Assembly (NCBI GenBank): GCA_030038395.1
Contig: JASHOZ010000029.1
Location: 1 to 34,266, forward strand
Source of the DNA: Nitrososphaerales archaeon
GTDB lineage: Archaea; Thermoproteota; Nitrososphaeria; Nitrososphaerales; Gagatemarchaeaceae
Direction: 5' to 3'
DNA length: 34,266 bases
Of the stretch, positions 1-7,283 are shown piece after piece (position 1 is the first letter of the stretch; each line of letters starts with the position of its first letter). The notes under the pieces are model-generated. The model had not been told where the DNA came from. It saw only the letters and a list, made by a program, of their open reading frames with translations, and ran no database searches. The translations under genes were made by a program, and so were the position numbers.

Positions 1-1
1 G

Positions 2-187
2 GAGGCGAAGTCGATGGCGAGGAGGCTGGCGAGGGAGGAGGCGCTCTTCGTAGGGACGTCCACAGGAGCCAACGTGGTGGCGGCGCTGAAGGTCGCAGAG
101 GAACTCGGTCCCCACGCGACTGTCGTCACGATACTGGTGGATTCGGGTCTGCGCTACATGAGCACCGACCTGTTCCGAGGGCACTGA
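2..187 (+). CDS. Cysteine synthase-like PLP enzyme, C-terminal fragment
   Basis: Only the last 61 codons are inside the window; the 5' part lies upstream. The peptide contains LFVGTSTGAN followed by an alanine-rich helix and ends with TVLVDSG-type residues and YMSTDLF. This is the usual C-terminal signature of the cysteine synthase / cystathionine beta-synthase family, fold-type II PLP enzymes that make cysteine from O-acetyl- or O-phosphoserine. The catalytic lysine would lie outside the window, so activity and exact substrate cannot be judged. The stop is TGA, and about 90 bp without a gene separate it from the next gene on the opposite strand. Family assignment is fairly safe; the particular enzyme is not. 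Confidence 0.75.
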   Translation, partial: EAKSMARRLAREEALFVGTSTGANVVAALKVAEELGPHATVVTILVDSGLRYMSTDLFRGH

Positions 188-276
188 CCGTCGGCGCAGC
201 GGCTGGAAGAGGCAGCCCGGGCCAGGGCGCTGATGCGAAAGCGTATGCGTGGGCCCCCCAGGTCAGGGTAGCGACG

Positions 277-747
277 CTATGCAGGGCTCGCTCGCTTGGG
301 CCGAGCTAGGTCGTTGTGCATTTCCTTCGCCAGCAGGACCCACATGGCAGAGTCCTCGGCCCGGAGCTTCTCGCCGAGCTTTGCAACCTCCGTCTCCGAA
401 GGGCGTCTGCCGTAGTTGAGCTGGAGCCCGGTAAAGTCGAGCCGCGATCTCCCCTTCCCCTCGGCAACTATCTCGTACCAAAACTGGGAATGCTTGTTGG
501 GGCCCCCGATGTGGGTATTGGTCCAAGCTAGGAGCCCGGGGTTGAGGCGGACCAGCCGCACCTTCGTCACGTCCCCATCATCCCCTGTCACCGTGTCGTT
601 GAGGATGATGGTGTCCTCGTTGAGGCGGGTGATCCCCCTTGTCCCCTTCTTCCCCATCCTTCCCCAGTCGTCGGGCTTGTAGTCCGTGCACCAGGAGAAG
701 GCTTCGGCTGCCGGCACGTCGAAGCGCTGACTGAAGGAGTAATTCAC
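277..747 (-). CDS. SRPBCC (START/Bet v1-like) protein
   Basis: A 156-residue protein that opens with the pattern Phe-x-x-x-Phe-Asp-Val-Pro-Ala-x-x-Ala-Phe. This is typical of the first strand and helix of SRPBCC / polyketide cyclase-like proteins, which bind hydrophobic ligands in a deep cavity. The rest has the expected beta-strand rhythm, a WYEIV strand near residue 90 and a long C-terminal helix ending in a basic tail. No catalytic residues identify a reaction. The next gene in the same direction (starting at 1283) ends 38 bp upstream, so the two may be co-transcribed. Assignment to the superfamily is likely; the ligand is unknown. Confidence 0.65.
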   Translation of the reverse strand: MNYSFSQRFDVPAAEAFSWCTDYKPDDWGRMGKKGTRGITRLNEDTIILNDTVTGDDGDVTKVRLVRLNPGLLAWTNTHIGGPNKHSQFWYEIVAEGKGRSRLDFTGLQLNYGRRPSETEVAKLGEKLRAEDSAMWVLLAKEMHNDLARPKRASPA

Positions 748-785
748 CGAATAGGGTCGCGCACGTTCGGCCCTTCTGTCGGCCG

Positions 786-1283
786 TCAGTTCTTCGCCCC
801 CTCAGGCAGGCGAGTCTGTGTCGTAACCCAGTTCGGCTCCCATGTCATTCCATCGTCAGTAGAGAAGGCCTGCTCGAAACGCGGACTTCCTGTGGAGAGG
901 TCGGTCCAGAGATATCTCACCATCGCCTTCTTCCCTTCATACACGTCCCTGTCCAAGAACTCTCCTCTGCCGTCGACGAACCTCCCCTTCTGCGGGGTGC
1001 CAAACGCCGGGTTCCTGCTGCTCGCATAGTAGATGCACCACTCGCGTGTCTGAGGGTTGTAGAGCCGTACCGTCAGCCCCTCTACCCTGCTCCCGTCGGA
1101 AGGATTCACAACGCTGAGCTCGTCGAGTTGCCCTCGACCGCCCCAGATGCTGACGCACCTGGAAGCGCCTTCGAACTCGGCCCACTCGCTGGAGCCGGTA
1201 AGGGGGCGGAGGAGGCGCTTCAGATGGAAGGACCAGCTCCCCAAGATTGGGTCGAAGTCTCGGCTGCCGTCCCGCTCGGGCAT
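786..1283 (-). CDS. DUF1579-like hypothetical protein
   Basis: A 165-residue soluble protein. Near the N-terminus it has FDPILGSWSFHLKR, then EWAEFEG, GGRGQLDE and a strand resembling LTVRLYNPQTREW. These recall the DUF1579 / lipocalin-like family, where an FDxLxGxW motif starts a beta-barrel and a strand of the type RLFDPxTxxW follows. Members are of unknown function and are often found in small-molecule or detoxification contexts. No signal peptide or membrane segment is visible. It lies just upstream of the SRPBCC gene in the same direction, consistent with a two-gene unit. The family call rests on motif memory only. Confidence 0.55.
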   Translation of the reverse strand: MPERDGSRDFDPILGSWSFHLKRLLRPLTGSSEWAEFEGASRCVSIWGGRGQLDELSVVNPSDGSRVEGLTVRLYNPQTREWCIYYASSRNPAFGTPQKGRFVDGRGEFLDRDVYEGKKAMVRYLWTDLSTGSPRFEQAFSTDDGMTWEPNWVTTQTRLPEGAKN

Positions 1284-1384
1284 GCGGGCGCTTTCGTTCT
1301 CCCCCGATTTAAGAGTCGCTCACGGGGGAAGCTGATGCATCCTGTAGGCGCGCGCCGATGTCTCTGTTGCGACGGGGCGTGCTC

Positions 1385-2335
1385 TCACGGGAAGACGTCG
1401 AGGGAGATGGACGCCCCTACCACCCAGTTGGGCTGGTCTACCAGCTCGTGTATGCGCAAGTCGGCACACACGCTGGCCAAGATGTACGCGTCCTGGCGCT
1501 TCAGCCCCCACTCCCCCTCAAGGTAGTCAAGCAAGTTCCTCACGGAAGACTTCGCGGCCTCCATGAGGTCCGGACCTATCCCGGTTGCCACGTAGAACCC
1601 CTTCTTGGGAGCGGGCTCTCCGGGAGCGAAGTACCTTGGCAGGGTTAGTCCTGTCTTCTTCAAGAGTTGGAACCTGAAACGCGCACGCCCTGCGCACTCT
1701 ATCGCGGTCAGGCAGACCTCCCCGTCTCCCATCGCAGCGTGGACGTCGCCCGTGGAGAACAGGGCGCCTTTGACCCAGACCGGCAGCTCGAGCTTGCTTC
1801 CGGCTGTGAGGTGCCTGATGTCCATGTTCCCGCCGTGGCGTCCAGGGGGCGTGACGTCGAACGAACCGCGCTCAGGGGGCGCCACCCCCATGACGCCGCA
1901 GAAGGGCCTGATCGGGACCTTGATCCCCTTTTCGAAGTGGGCGAACTCAGGGTCGGTAAGACTCCACTTGTAGAGGTAAGGTTCCTTGAACTCCCCGAGG
2001 AGGCCGAGACCCGGGGCTATGCACGACCAGCCGAAGGCGTCGTTCTTGACCTCGAGTACCTCTGCCACGAGTGTGTCACCGGGCTCTGCTCCGTTCACGT
2101 AGACCGGGCCCGCCAGCGGATAGAGCTTGGAGGCGTCCAGAGAGACTAGGCCCTGTGAGGTCGAGTCTTCGGTGAGCTGCCACGAACTCACGTCGTTGAT
2201 GTCGAATGAGACTTCGTCACCCGGGTCAATCCTGACCGCGGGTTCGTGGCCCACGCTCCACCTGTAGTGGTACGTTTCCCGCCCTATGGAGCGCACGGCC
2301 GGCAACCCGTTCACGCGGGGGCGCTGTTGAGCCAT
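1385..2335 (-). CDS. Acetamidase/formamidase family protein
   Basis: A 316-residue protein close to the usual length of the FmdA/AmdA family, which hydrolyses short amides such as formamide or acetamide to ammonia and the acid. Family landmarks in order are YPLAGPVYVNGAEPGD around residue 75, a GNMDIRHLTAGSKLELPV stretch in the middle, then GALFSTGDVHAAMGDGEV, which holds the conserved Asp and His residues of the metal/active site. The start ATG at 2335 is directly preceded by an A/T-rich tetranucleotide; a clear TATA box at the expected distance is not seen. It could supply ammonia from small amides, but substrate is inferred from family only. Confidence 0.85.
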   Translation of the reverse strand: MAQQRPRVNGLPAVRSIGRETYHYRWSVGHEPAVRIDPGDEVSFDINDVSSWQLTEDSTSQGLVSLDASKLYPLAGPVYVNGAEPGDTLVAEVLEVKNDAFGWSCIAPGLGLLGEFKEPYLYKWSLTDPEFAHFEKGIKVPIRPFCGVMGVAPPERGSFDVTPPGRHGGNMDIRHLTAGSKLELPVWVKGALFSTGDVHAAMGDGEVCLTAIECAGRARFRFQLLKKTGLTLPRYFAPGEPAPKKGFYVATGIGPDLMEAAKSSVRNLLDYLEGEWGLKRQDAYILASVCADLRIHELVDQPNWVVGASISLDVFP

Positions 2336-2478
2336 TAATCTCTTACAGTCTGCGAAGTGAGCCGCTTGCGCACAGAACTGCCCAACTCACTCGGGGCACA
2401 GGCGCGAGTCGCGGGCGAACAGTAACTTGTACAGGACTGTCTCAGTGGGACTTCGCCGAAGCGGGTTCGAAGAGTGGA

Positions 2479-2919
2479 CTACGTCGGCCTGGCCAAACTT
2501 GACAGGTGCGATGCCCTAACGTAGCCGGAGGCAGCACGAAGCTGGTCATCGTCCGCGGTGACCAGCCGCAGCGAGAGCAGCCTCGCAAGCGTAAGGTACG
2601 AGGCGTCGTAGAACGTGATGTCTCGCCTCCGAGCAAGTGACATCGTCTGCTCTGCCATAATCTCCGTTAGGTTGTGAAGCTTGGGAGCGATTTCGACCAG
2701 TGCCTTGGCCAGACTGCCTGCCGTACGGGCAGGGACGTTCGGATTCCTCCATATGGAGTTAGCGACCTCGAACTGAAGGTGGGAAGGAGCCTCGAGCTGG
2801 ACCTCGTCGTTAACCCACGCCGTCCTGAGCCGCTCCGACTCCTCCTCGAAGTCCTCGCCGCGGTTGAACCACTTTGCTACGACGCTGGCATCGACGACAT
2901 AGGAGTCAACCAAATCCAC
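2479..2919 (-). CDS. vapC: VapC-type PIN-domain toxin (pair 1)
   Basis: A 146-residue PIN-domain protein. The four acidic active-site positions expected of a VapC ribonuclease are visible: D10 in VVDASVVAKW, E51 in QFEVAN, D105 in FYDASY and D123 in TADD. VapC toxins cleave RNA (often tRNA or rRNA) with Mg2+ and are held inactive by the VapB partner. The gene overlaps the 3' end of the upstream antitoxin gene by 14 bp, the usual arrangement for translational coupling. Both share one promoter upstream of 3127. The reading frame is intact, so the toxin may be functional. The RNA target cannot be inferred. Confidence 0.85.
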   Translation of the reverse strand: MDLVDSYVVDASVVAKWFNRGEDFEEESERLRTAWVNDEVQLEAPSHLQFEVANSIWRNPNVPARTAGSLAKALVEIAPKLHNLTEIMAEQTMSLARRRDITFYDASYLTLARLLSLRLVTADDDQLRAASGYVRASHLSSLARPT

Positions 2920-3127
2920 GAGCCTCCTTGACTGCCTTCAAGGAGTCAAACCCAGGTTTGACGTCCGCCAAGAGGCTTTTCAGCTCCTCGCCCGCCTTCC
3001 TCTTCCTATCTGCCTCGAGCTTGGTCTTAATCGTCTTTCGCAGCTCTTCGCTCCAGTTTGTATTGCTTCTTTTCATCCTCTCCTTCAACTCCTTCGGCAC
3101 TCTGAGCGTCACCAAGGCCTCTGCCAT
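2906..3127 (-). CDS. vapB: VapB-type antitoxin (pair 1)
   Basis: A 73-residue protein beginning with a short strand-like segment VTLRVPKEL and a following helix containing NWSEELRKTI, as in archaeal VapB antitoxins with a ribbon-helix-helix-type DNA-binding N-terminus. The rest is a charged helical tail expected to wrap the PIN toxin. It precedes and overlaps the vapC gene by 14 bp. A dyad-rich segment lies immediately upstream of its ATG, which fits autoregulation by the VapBC complex. Class assignment is based on context and N-terminal pattern. Confidence 0.8.
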   Translation of the reverse strand: MAEALVTLRVPKELKERMKRSNTNWSEELRKTIKTKLEADRKRKAGEELKSLLADVKPGFDSLKAVKEARGFG

Positions 3128-3128
3128 C

Positions 3129-3158
3129 GTATATACGACGTCTATACATCCTATTAAG
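3129..3158 (-). promoter_or_regulatory. Promoter and candidate operator of vapBC pair 1
   Basis: Directly upstream of the vapB ATG lie GTATA (3129-3133) and its inverse TATAC (3143-3147). The palindromes GTATATAC (3129-3136) and GACGTC (3137-3142) are nested in between. A TATA-like element (CTTAATAG on the minus strand, 3151-3158) sits 24-31 bp before the start codon. The dyads lie between TATA box and start, where a bound VapBC complex would block transcription. The element sequence is seen; operator function is inferred. Confidence 0.5.
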
Positions 3159-3304
3159 GTTGCTCTGCAGTCGAGGTTGGCGATCCCCCGAGTGGCCCGA
3201 AGGTGTTCGCGTCTGTTAGCGCGATGGGTTGCGCAGGTGCTAGAGGGGCTCGGCGGTACGCGTTTAACTTCTTAAGCGAATCCTGGAGCCAGAGGAACAC
3301 GTAG

Positions 3305-3889
3305 ATGCAATACGTCTTCATAGTCCGGCATGGAGAGACGAAGGCTAACGAGAGAGGGATAGAGGCAGGCCCACTGCCGTACCCGCTCGCCAAAAGGGGT
3401 GTAAAGGAGGTTGAATTCATAGCCAGGGCCCTGGCCGACGCAGATGTAAGGGGCGTCTTCAGTAGTCCGGTTCTCCGCGCAGTTCAGACCGCGGAAATCC
3501 TTGCCCGGCCTCACAAGCTCAAAGTGAAGACGCTGGAGGGACTGACCGAAGCGAGAGTAAAGCCGCAGTTCGTCGGCAAGAAGGGGAGGCATCACATCCT
3601 GGAAGACCCTGGCGCGTACAACGAGACCAACCGTGACCTTCTCGCGCGGGCTTACAGGGCACTCGAAGTCATCAAGCGCAAGTCGAAAGGGAGTGCGATT
3701 CTTGTGTCTCATGGCGACGTCATCACCGCGCTCTTGGAAGACATCGTAGAGCGGAAGGTGGGTCCGGAGCGATACTATGTACTGCACCCTGACCCGGCCT
3801 CGCTGAGCATCGTCAAGCTCGAGCGCAAGCCTTCTCTGGTGCTTTACAATTATCATAGGAGAATGTTCTCCGAATACGAGGAGAAGTGA
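3305..3889 (+). CDS. Histidine phosphatase (phosphoglycerate mutase-like)
   Basis: A 194-residue protein with the defining RHGE motif at residues 8-11; H9 would be the phospho-accepting histidine. A later SHGD motif supplies the second catalytic histidine, and SSPVLRAVQTAEILA is the classic second signature helix of the family. This histidine phosphatase superfamily includes cofactor-dependent phosphoglycerate mutases, SixA and alpha-ribazole phosphatase CobC. Nothing near it points to one of these. It stands alone on the plus strand, with a TATA-like TTCTTAAG about 30 bp before ATG. Fold and chemistry are secure; substrate is unknown. Confidence 0.85.
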   Translation: MQYVFIVRHGETKANERGIEAGPLPYPLAKRGVKEVEFIARALADADVRGVFSSPVLRAVQTAEILARPHKLKVKTLEGLTEARVKPQFVGKKGRHHILEDPGAYNETNRDLLARAYRALEVIKRKSKGSAILVSHGDVITALLEDIVERKVGPERYYVLHPDPASLSIVKLERKPSLVLYNYHRRMFSEYEEK

Positions 3890-4130
3890 CGACTGGCTCC
3901 TGCACGCGGGCCAACGAAGCTAAAGCCCCCTGAGCTCGCCGGAAGTTGGGCGACGCGACAACCTAGGTCGCCGTGACCTGGTCCCATCGTCCTTTGAATT
4001 CCGTGGGGACTGTTTGCGCCTCGTCGGAGTCAGTCGGCGCAGGAAGTTCTGATCGCAAGACCATTGTGTTGGGCCAGCGGACCCGATGAGTTCCAAGCGC
4101 GAGCGAGTTCCGGGGTGGGCTCGTGAAGCC

Positions 4131-4598
4131 CTACAGGTCGAGCGAAAAGAAGAGGGCGATGTCGCGGGACGTCTTAGGAGCGTTTGTGTAGTACCTGTCG
4201 TTGTAGCCGCACATACGGAAGCCCGTGCGCAAATAGAAGTCGATACCTTCTCTGATGTATGGCTGAGTTTCAACGATTATCGACCTCAGCCCTTGTCTCC
4301 TGGCCCGCTGGGCAAGCGCGCGCACTAGCTTAGCGCCAATTCCCCTCCTCTGATGGTCCTTGTGTACGGCGAGCTCGACAAGGTAACCGGTCTTGTTCCA
4401 CTTCGTGAGCCACATGAGCGCTGTACCGACGACCTCCCGACTGTCCTTCGAGGCGCCCCAGTCTTCAGCGACAAGCAGAACGGCTTCGGGATTCTCAAGC
4501 TCTTTCAGATGGTCGATGTTCACCTTCCAGTGCTGGCCGACTACGCCCTCCAGCTCTGGCACGTCACGAAGACTCGCGGCCCTTATTCGGACTGCCAA
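4131..4598 (-). CDS. GNAT-family N-acetyltransferase
   Basis: The acetyl-CoA binding motif A is clear: VELAVHKDHQRRGIGAKLV, with the Q/R-x-x-G-x-G/A loop as RRGIGAK. A strand resembling SIIVETQPY and FYLRTGF follow, the latter corresponding to the FYxxxGF motif of the GNAT fold. I placed the start at TTG 4598, which gives 155 residues beginning MAVRIRAASLRDV, the normal N-terminus. An upstream ATG at 4703 would add 35 residues that look non-coding. GNAT enzymes acetylate amines such as protein N-termini, polyamines or small molecules; the substrate here cannot be told. It is isolated, with no partner gene in the same direction close by. Confidence 0.8.
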   Translation of the reverse strand: MAVRIRAASLRDVPELEGVVGQHWKVNIDHLKELENPEAVLLVAEDWGASKDSREVVGTALMWLTKWNKTGYLVELAVHKDHQRRGIGAKLVRALAQRARRQGLRSIIVETQPYIREGIDFYLRTGFRMCGYNDRYYTNAPKTSRDIALFFSLDL

Positions 4599-4907
4599 GG
4601 CGCCGAGTGGTTCGTTCCGCCAGATTGATATCGTTAGTGATGAGTCTGGGAGTGAACGGGCCCTGTGGGGCGCAGCGAGCCTGTCGCTAGAACCCGGGAC
4701 CAAATACGAGTTCGGTTGGCGCTGAGTGGCTTACACGGCCAGAGCCCACCCCCGAGTTCTTCACTACACGCAGCATTGAATCTGCATGACAGTTCGACTC
4801 GCCGGAAACGAGGCAAGAGAGATTCCGCATTAGCTAGGAGCGAGAACGCCCTGCTGCTAGGTCAAATGCAGCCATTAATCTAGCAGCTGTTGGGATGAAC
4901 CATCAGC
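4599..4907. other. Gap between the GNAT and ABM genes
   Basis: About 310 bp without a convincing gene if the GNAT start is TTG 4598. It holds the promoter regions of the two divergent genes. The visible element is a TATA-like CATTAATC (4873-4880) about 30 bp before the ABM start. Short reading frames here have no recognisable sequence pattern. Confidence 0.5.
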
Positions 4908-5219
4908 ATGGAGCCGAGCACTGAACGACACCAAGAACTCTACATAGTGGCGCGCTTCCATGCTCTGAAAGAGCAGGAGGACGCTGTCGCCTCAGCGTTG
5001 CGTTCAGAGGTCCTCGCCGCTCGGAGAGACTTCGGTTGCTTGTCGCACGAAGCCTACCGTTCCACTACCGACCCGCGGTTGTTCTTCATACAGTCCCACT
5101 GGATTGACGAAGCAGCCTTTGAAGCCCACGTTGGGTCCCAGCACACATTGCAGTTTGCCGAGTTAATCCAAGCGATGATTGACCACGCGCTAGAGCCCGT
5201 TCGTTTGCGACCGATCTAG
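4908..5219 (+). CDS. Antibiotic biosynthesis monooxygenase (ABM) domain protein
   Basis: A 103-residue single-domain protein. It has the ABM/YgiN pattern: an initial strand YIVARFHA, a helix, then DFGCLSHEAYRS, a strand FFIQSHW, and DEAAFEAHVGSQH before the last helix. Such small dimeric alpha/beta barrels include quinol monooxygenases, heme-degrading enzymes and many members without known substrate. The conserved DEAAFEAHxxSxH helix is the strongest evidence. A TATA-like box at 4873-4880 gives a leaderless or near-leaderless transcript starting close to the ATG. No neighbours in the same direction suggest a pathway. Confidence 0.8.
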   Translation: MEPSTERHQELYIVARFHALKEQEDAVASALRSEVLAARRDFGCLSHEAYRSTTDPRLFFIQSHWIDEAAFEAHVGSQHTLQFAELIQAMIDHALEPVRLRPI

Positions 5220-5264
5220 GCAGTTCACCGAAGAGAAGCGGGAGGGATAAACGACCTAAGAGGG

Positions 5265-5282
5265 TGCGGGCCCGGTGGGATT
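5265..5282 (-). repeat. Displaced copy of tRNA-Arg 3' end (candidate att site)
   Basis: These 18 bases, TGCGGGCCCGGTGGGATT, are identical to 6052-6069, which covers the 3' T-arm and acceptor stem of the tRNA-Arg gene plus two flanking bases. Similarity continues weakly for five more bases (two mismatches) and then stops. No rest of a tRNA is found beside it. This is the arrangement left by site-specific integration into a tRNA 3' end. The repeat is seen; the integration history is inferred. Confidence 0.65.
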
Positions 5283-5325
5283 TGGACGACTACTCTCGGC
5301 TGTATGCCTATTTGTCCGCCAGCCC

Positions 5326-5745
5326 TCAGTCGCCTATCCAGAGCGTCTCTGGGAGGCCCTTAAAGTGGGGGTCGCCTGTGACGACAAGGGCGTCGCTGGT
5401 CCTCGCTGTGGCCAGTACTATCGCATCACCGAGGCCGGGGGTCTCCAGACCCTCTTCGCGTGCTCTCTGGACGAGTTGCAGGAAGGCCTTCGCCGACTCC
5501 TCCGCAATAGGAATGTCAATTTCAACCACGCGTGTCGATTCTGCAATCGTCGTAAGCCACCTCCGAATGACGCCAAGTCCCTCACCTTCTCTCAGGTACT
5601 TCCTGGCCAGCTCCGCGAGGACCAAGCTGGGTGTAAAGACCTCGTCTGACCGCTCGATGCTGTCCCTGGCCCTCTTCCCGCCCATGCTTCCTTTGAACAG
5701 CTCCATCCAGGCCCAAGAATCGACTACGCTATTCGAGGCGGTCAT
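5326..5745 (-). CDS. vapC: VapC-type PIN-domain toxin (pair 2)
   Basis: A PIN-domain protein of 139 residues counted from the ATG at 5745, which begins MTASNSVVDSWAWMELF. An upstream start at 5772 would add nine residues unlike the family. The four acidic PIN positions are present: D9, E45 in LAELARKY, D107 in GLGDAIV and D125 in VTGDPHF. It differs clearly from the other VapC in this window, so the two pairs are not recent duplicates. Its start overlaps the end of the antitoxin gene by 17 bp. It lies inside the tRNA-bounded segment at 5265-6069. Ribonuclease function follows from the family. Confidence 0.85.
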   Translation of the reverse strand: MTASNSVVDSWAWMELFKGSMGGKRARDSIERSDEVFTPSLVLAELARKYLREGEGLGVIRRWLTTIAESTRVVEIDIPIAEESAKAFLQLVQRAREEGLETPGLGDAIVLATARTSDALVVTGDPHFKGLPETLWIGD

Positions 5746-5929
5746 CCTCCGTGAACCTCCTCCCCTTCGCACCGTCGGTTCCGAAAGCAGCCTCTATCAT
5801 GTCCGTTCTCTTACGTTTGACCAGCAGCTCGATGGTCTCATCCATGCTCCTCGTGTGGAGGCTCCGCTGGAGGGCCGCCAGTTTCCTTACCGTCTCCCTG
5901 GACACTTTGACTGTCGTGGCGTCTTTCAT
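5729..5929 (-). CDS. vapB: VapB-type antitoxin (pair 2)
   Basis: A 66-residue protein starting MKDATTVKVSRETVRKLAAL, the strand-helix opening common in archaeal VapB/RHH antitoxins. A second helix (SMDETIELLVKRK) follows, then an acidic C-terminal tail that would contact the toxin. It overlaps vapC by 17 bp and is preceded by a perfect 16-bp palindrome and a TATA box, so the pair is probably autoregulated. It belongs to a different antitoxin subfamily from the one at 2906-3127. Confidence 0.8.
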   Translation of the reverse strand: MKDATTVKVSRETVRKLAALQRSLHTRSMDETIELLVKRKRTDMIEAAFGTDGAKGRRFTEDDRLE

Positions 5930-5939
5930 GCTGTCAATT

Positions 5940-5966
5940 CGTATACTAGTATACGTGTATATAAGA
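5940..5966 (-). promoter_or_regulatory. vapBC pair 2 promoter with perfect 16-bp palindrome
   Basis: CGTATACTAGTATACG at 5940-5955 is a perfect palindrome starting 11 bp before the vapB ATG. A TATA box (CTTATATAC on the minus strand, about 5957-5965) lies roughly 30 bp before the ATG, so the transcript should be leaderless. The palindrome falls over the transcription start region. It would suit repression by the VapBC complex. It shares GTATA/TATAC arms with the region upstream of pair 1. Confidence 0.65.
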
Positions 5967-6053
5967 CCAGTGGTCGTCCGTCTTCACCGTCGTCGTCAAA
6001 CCCCCCCGGGGACGCAAATTGTGTTCTCGCGTCCTAATCTGAGTTGGGTTCTG

Positions 6054-6129
6054 CGGGCCCGGTGGGATTCGAACCCATGGTCTTCAGCTCCGAAGGCTGA
6101 CGCCTTAATCCGTGCTAGGCTACGGGCCC
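6054..6129 (-). tRNA. tRNA-Arg, anticodon TCG
   Basis: A full cloverleaf can be drawn on the minus strand: acceptor GGGCCCG/CGGGCCC, D stem GCCT/AGGC with GG in the loop, anticodon stem TCAGC/GCTGA with loop CTTCGGA (anticodon TCG, reading CGA codons), T loop TTCGAAT, discriminator G. The first T-stem pair is an A-C mismatch. No intron and no encoded CCA. A TATA-like CTTAATTAG at 6151-6159 lies 22-30 bp upstream and overlaps the mtnA stop codon. Its 3' end is duplicated at 5265-5282. Confidence 0.93.
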
Positions 6130-6131
6130 GA

Positions 6132-6146
6132 GCAAGCAGGGCTTGC
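6132..6146 (-). other. Short inverted repeat between mtnA and tRNA-Arg
   Basis: GCAAGC (6132-6137) and GCTTGC (6141-6146) form a 6-bp stem with a three-base loop, placed between the mtnA stop codon and the 5' end of the tRNA. It could end or process the mtnA transcript, or play no role. No T-run follows. Confidence 0.35.
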
Positions 6147-6154
6147 ATTCCTAA

Positions 6155-7195
6155 TTAAGACATGACGCTGGCGATGTTCTTCACGAGAGGCCTTTCTATC
6201 AGGCCCCTCTCCGTCACTATCGCCGTCACGAGGTCTGGGGGAGTCATGTCGAAGGCTGGGTTCCCCACAGGGACCCCTTTGGGGGCCACCCTTCGCCCGC
6301 GAATCCTCACCACCTCGTCGAACCCTCTCTCTTCGATGGTCACTTCCGTGTGAGACCGCCCCAGGTCGAAGGTGGATCGGGGAGCAGCGGGGTAGAAGGG
6401 GATCCGATGCCTCTCGGCGAGAACCGCTTCCTGGTACGTCCCGATCTTGTTGAACACGTAGCCATCCTTAGTGATCCTGTCCGCCCCCACGAAGACCTTG
6501 TCGACCCTCCCCTTGCTCATCATGTACCCCACCGCAGTGTCCGGGATCACCCTGCAGTCTATCCCATCGGTCAGCAGCTCGAAGGCGGTCAGCCTTGCGC
6601 CCTGAAGCACTGGCCTCGTCTCGGGGACAAGCACCTTCACCATCTTCCCCTGCTCCACGGCCGCCCTCACGGCCCCGAGCGCCGTGCCATACCCGACGGT
6701 AGCCAGCGCCCCTGCGTTGCACTGCGTCAGTATCGTGTCTCCGTCGTCAATGAGCCCGGCCCCCGCCTCGCCGAGCCTGCGGTTGTTCTGCACGTCTTCA
6801 TCCTCCATCTTCCGCGCCTCCGCCACCGCCAGGCGCCTCGCTTCGTCCATCGTGCCGGCGGAGGCTGCCACGCTCATTACGCGGTCGATCCCCCAGAACA
6901 GGTTGACGGCAGTCGGACGCGTCGACCTCAGCAGGGCCGCCGCCCGCTCGAGCTCCCTCCTGAGCTCGCGTGCGTCGTGGGCCGAACTCCTTTCGGCTGC
7001 CAGCGCCAGTCCCATCGCTGCCGCCACTCCGATGGCAGGCGCCCCGCGGACGACAAGCGTCCTGATCGCCTCCGCGACTTCCTCAGGGCTGGAGAGGCGG
7101 ACGCGCCTCAGCCTCCCGGGGAGCTCGGTCTGGTCTATCATCGACACCGCGCCGTCCTCCCAGGTCACGGTCCGCTCGGTGAAGAAGCCCGTCAT
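6155..7195 (-). CDS. mtnA: S-methyl-5-thioribose-1-phosphate isomerase (MtnA/eIF2B-like)
   Basis: A 346-residue protein with all MtnA landmarks: VVRGAPAIGVAAAMG (about residues 48-62), TQCNAGALATVGYGTALG with the catalytic Cys159, PETRPVLQGARLTAFEL, and VFVGADRITKDG with the catalytic Asp239. The enzyme isomerises the aldose 5-methylthioribose-1-phosphate to the ketose in methionine salvage. In archaea, relatives also act on ribose-1,5-bisphosphate in nucleotide breakdown. The Cys/Asp pair and the motif order favour MtnA. The start ATG at 7195 is about 90 bp from the divergent endonuclease gene, so the two share a promoter region. No other methionine-salvage gene is in view. Confidence 0.9.
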   Translation of the reverse strand: MTGFFTERTVTWEDGAVSMIDQTELPGRLRRVRLSSPEEVAEAIRTLVVRGAPAIGVAAAMGLALAAERSSAHDARELRRELERAAALLRSTRPTAVNLFWGIDRVMSVAASAGTMDEARRLAVAEARKMEDEDVQNNRRLGEAGAGLIDDGDTILTQCNAGALATVGYGTALGAVRAAVEQGKMVKVLVPETRPVLQGARLTAFELLTDGIDCRVIPDTAVGYMMSKGRVDKVFVGADRITKDGYVFNKIGTYQEAVLAERHRIPFYPAAPRSTFDLGRSHTEVTIEERGFDEVVRIRGRRVAPKGVPVGNPAFDMTPPDLVTAIVTERGLIERPLVKNIASVMS

Positions 7196-7283
7196 CTCTC
7201 GGTCGTCAGGGGGGAGGTCGCTAAAGCGTTTCCGGAGGGGCGGCGTTGAACCTTCAAATAACGAGCGCGAAACGAGCGCCCAG

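Larger units (their letters stand above)
5265..6069. mobile_element. Candidate minimal integrated island carrying only VapBC
   Basis: A segment of about 0.8 kb is bounded by direct copies of the tRNA-Arg(TCG) 3' end at 5265-5282 and 6052-6069. It contains only the second vapBC pair and its promoter. The element-proximal copy restores an intact tRNA, as expected for tRNA-targeted integration. No integrase gene is present, so it is either a deletion remnant held by the toxin-antitoxin pair or a non-autonomous element using an integrase encoded elsewhere. Alternative: coincidental local duplication of a tRNA fragment. Confidence 0.5.

Noticed and set aside
5265-5345. A second tRNA gene at the displaced repeat
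   Set aside because: Only the 3' acceptor/T-arm part is present; no matching 5' acceptor strand, anticodon arm or D arm follows within reasonable distance.
6350-7249. 299-codon plus-strand frame
   Set aside because: It lies antisense to mtnA and has no recognisable motif; Arg/His/Pro-rich.
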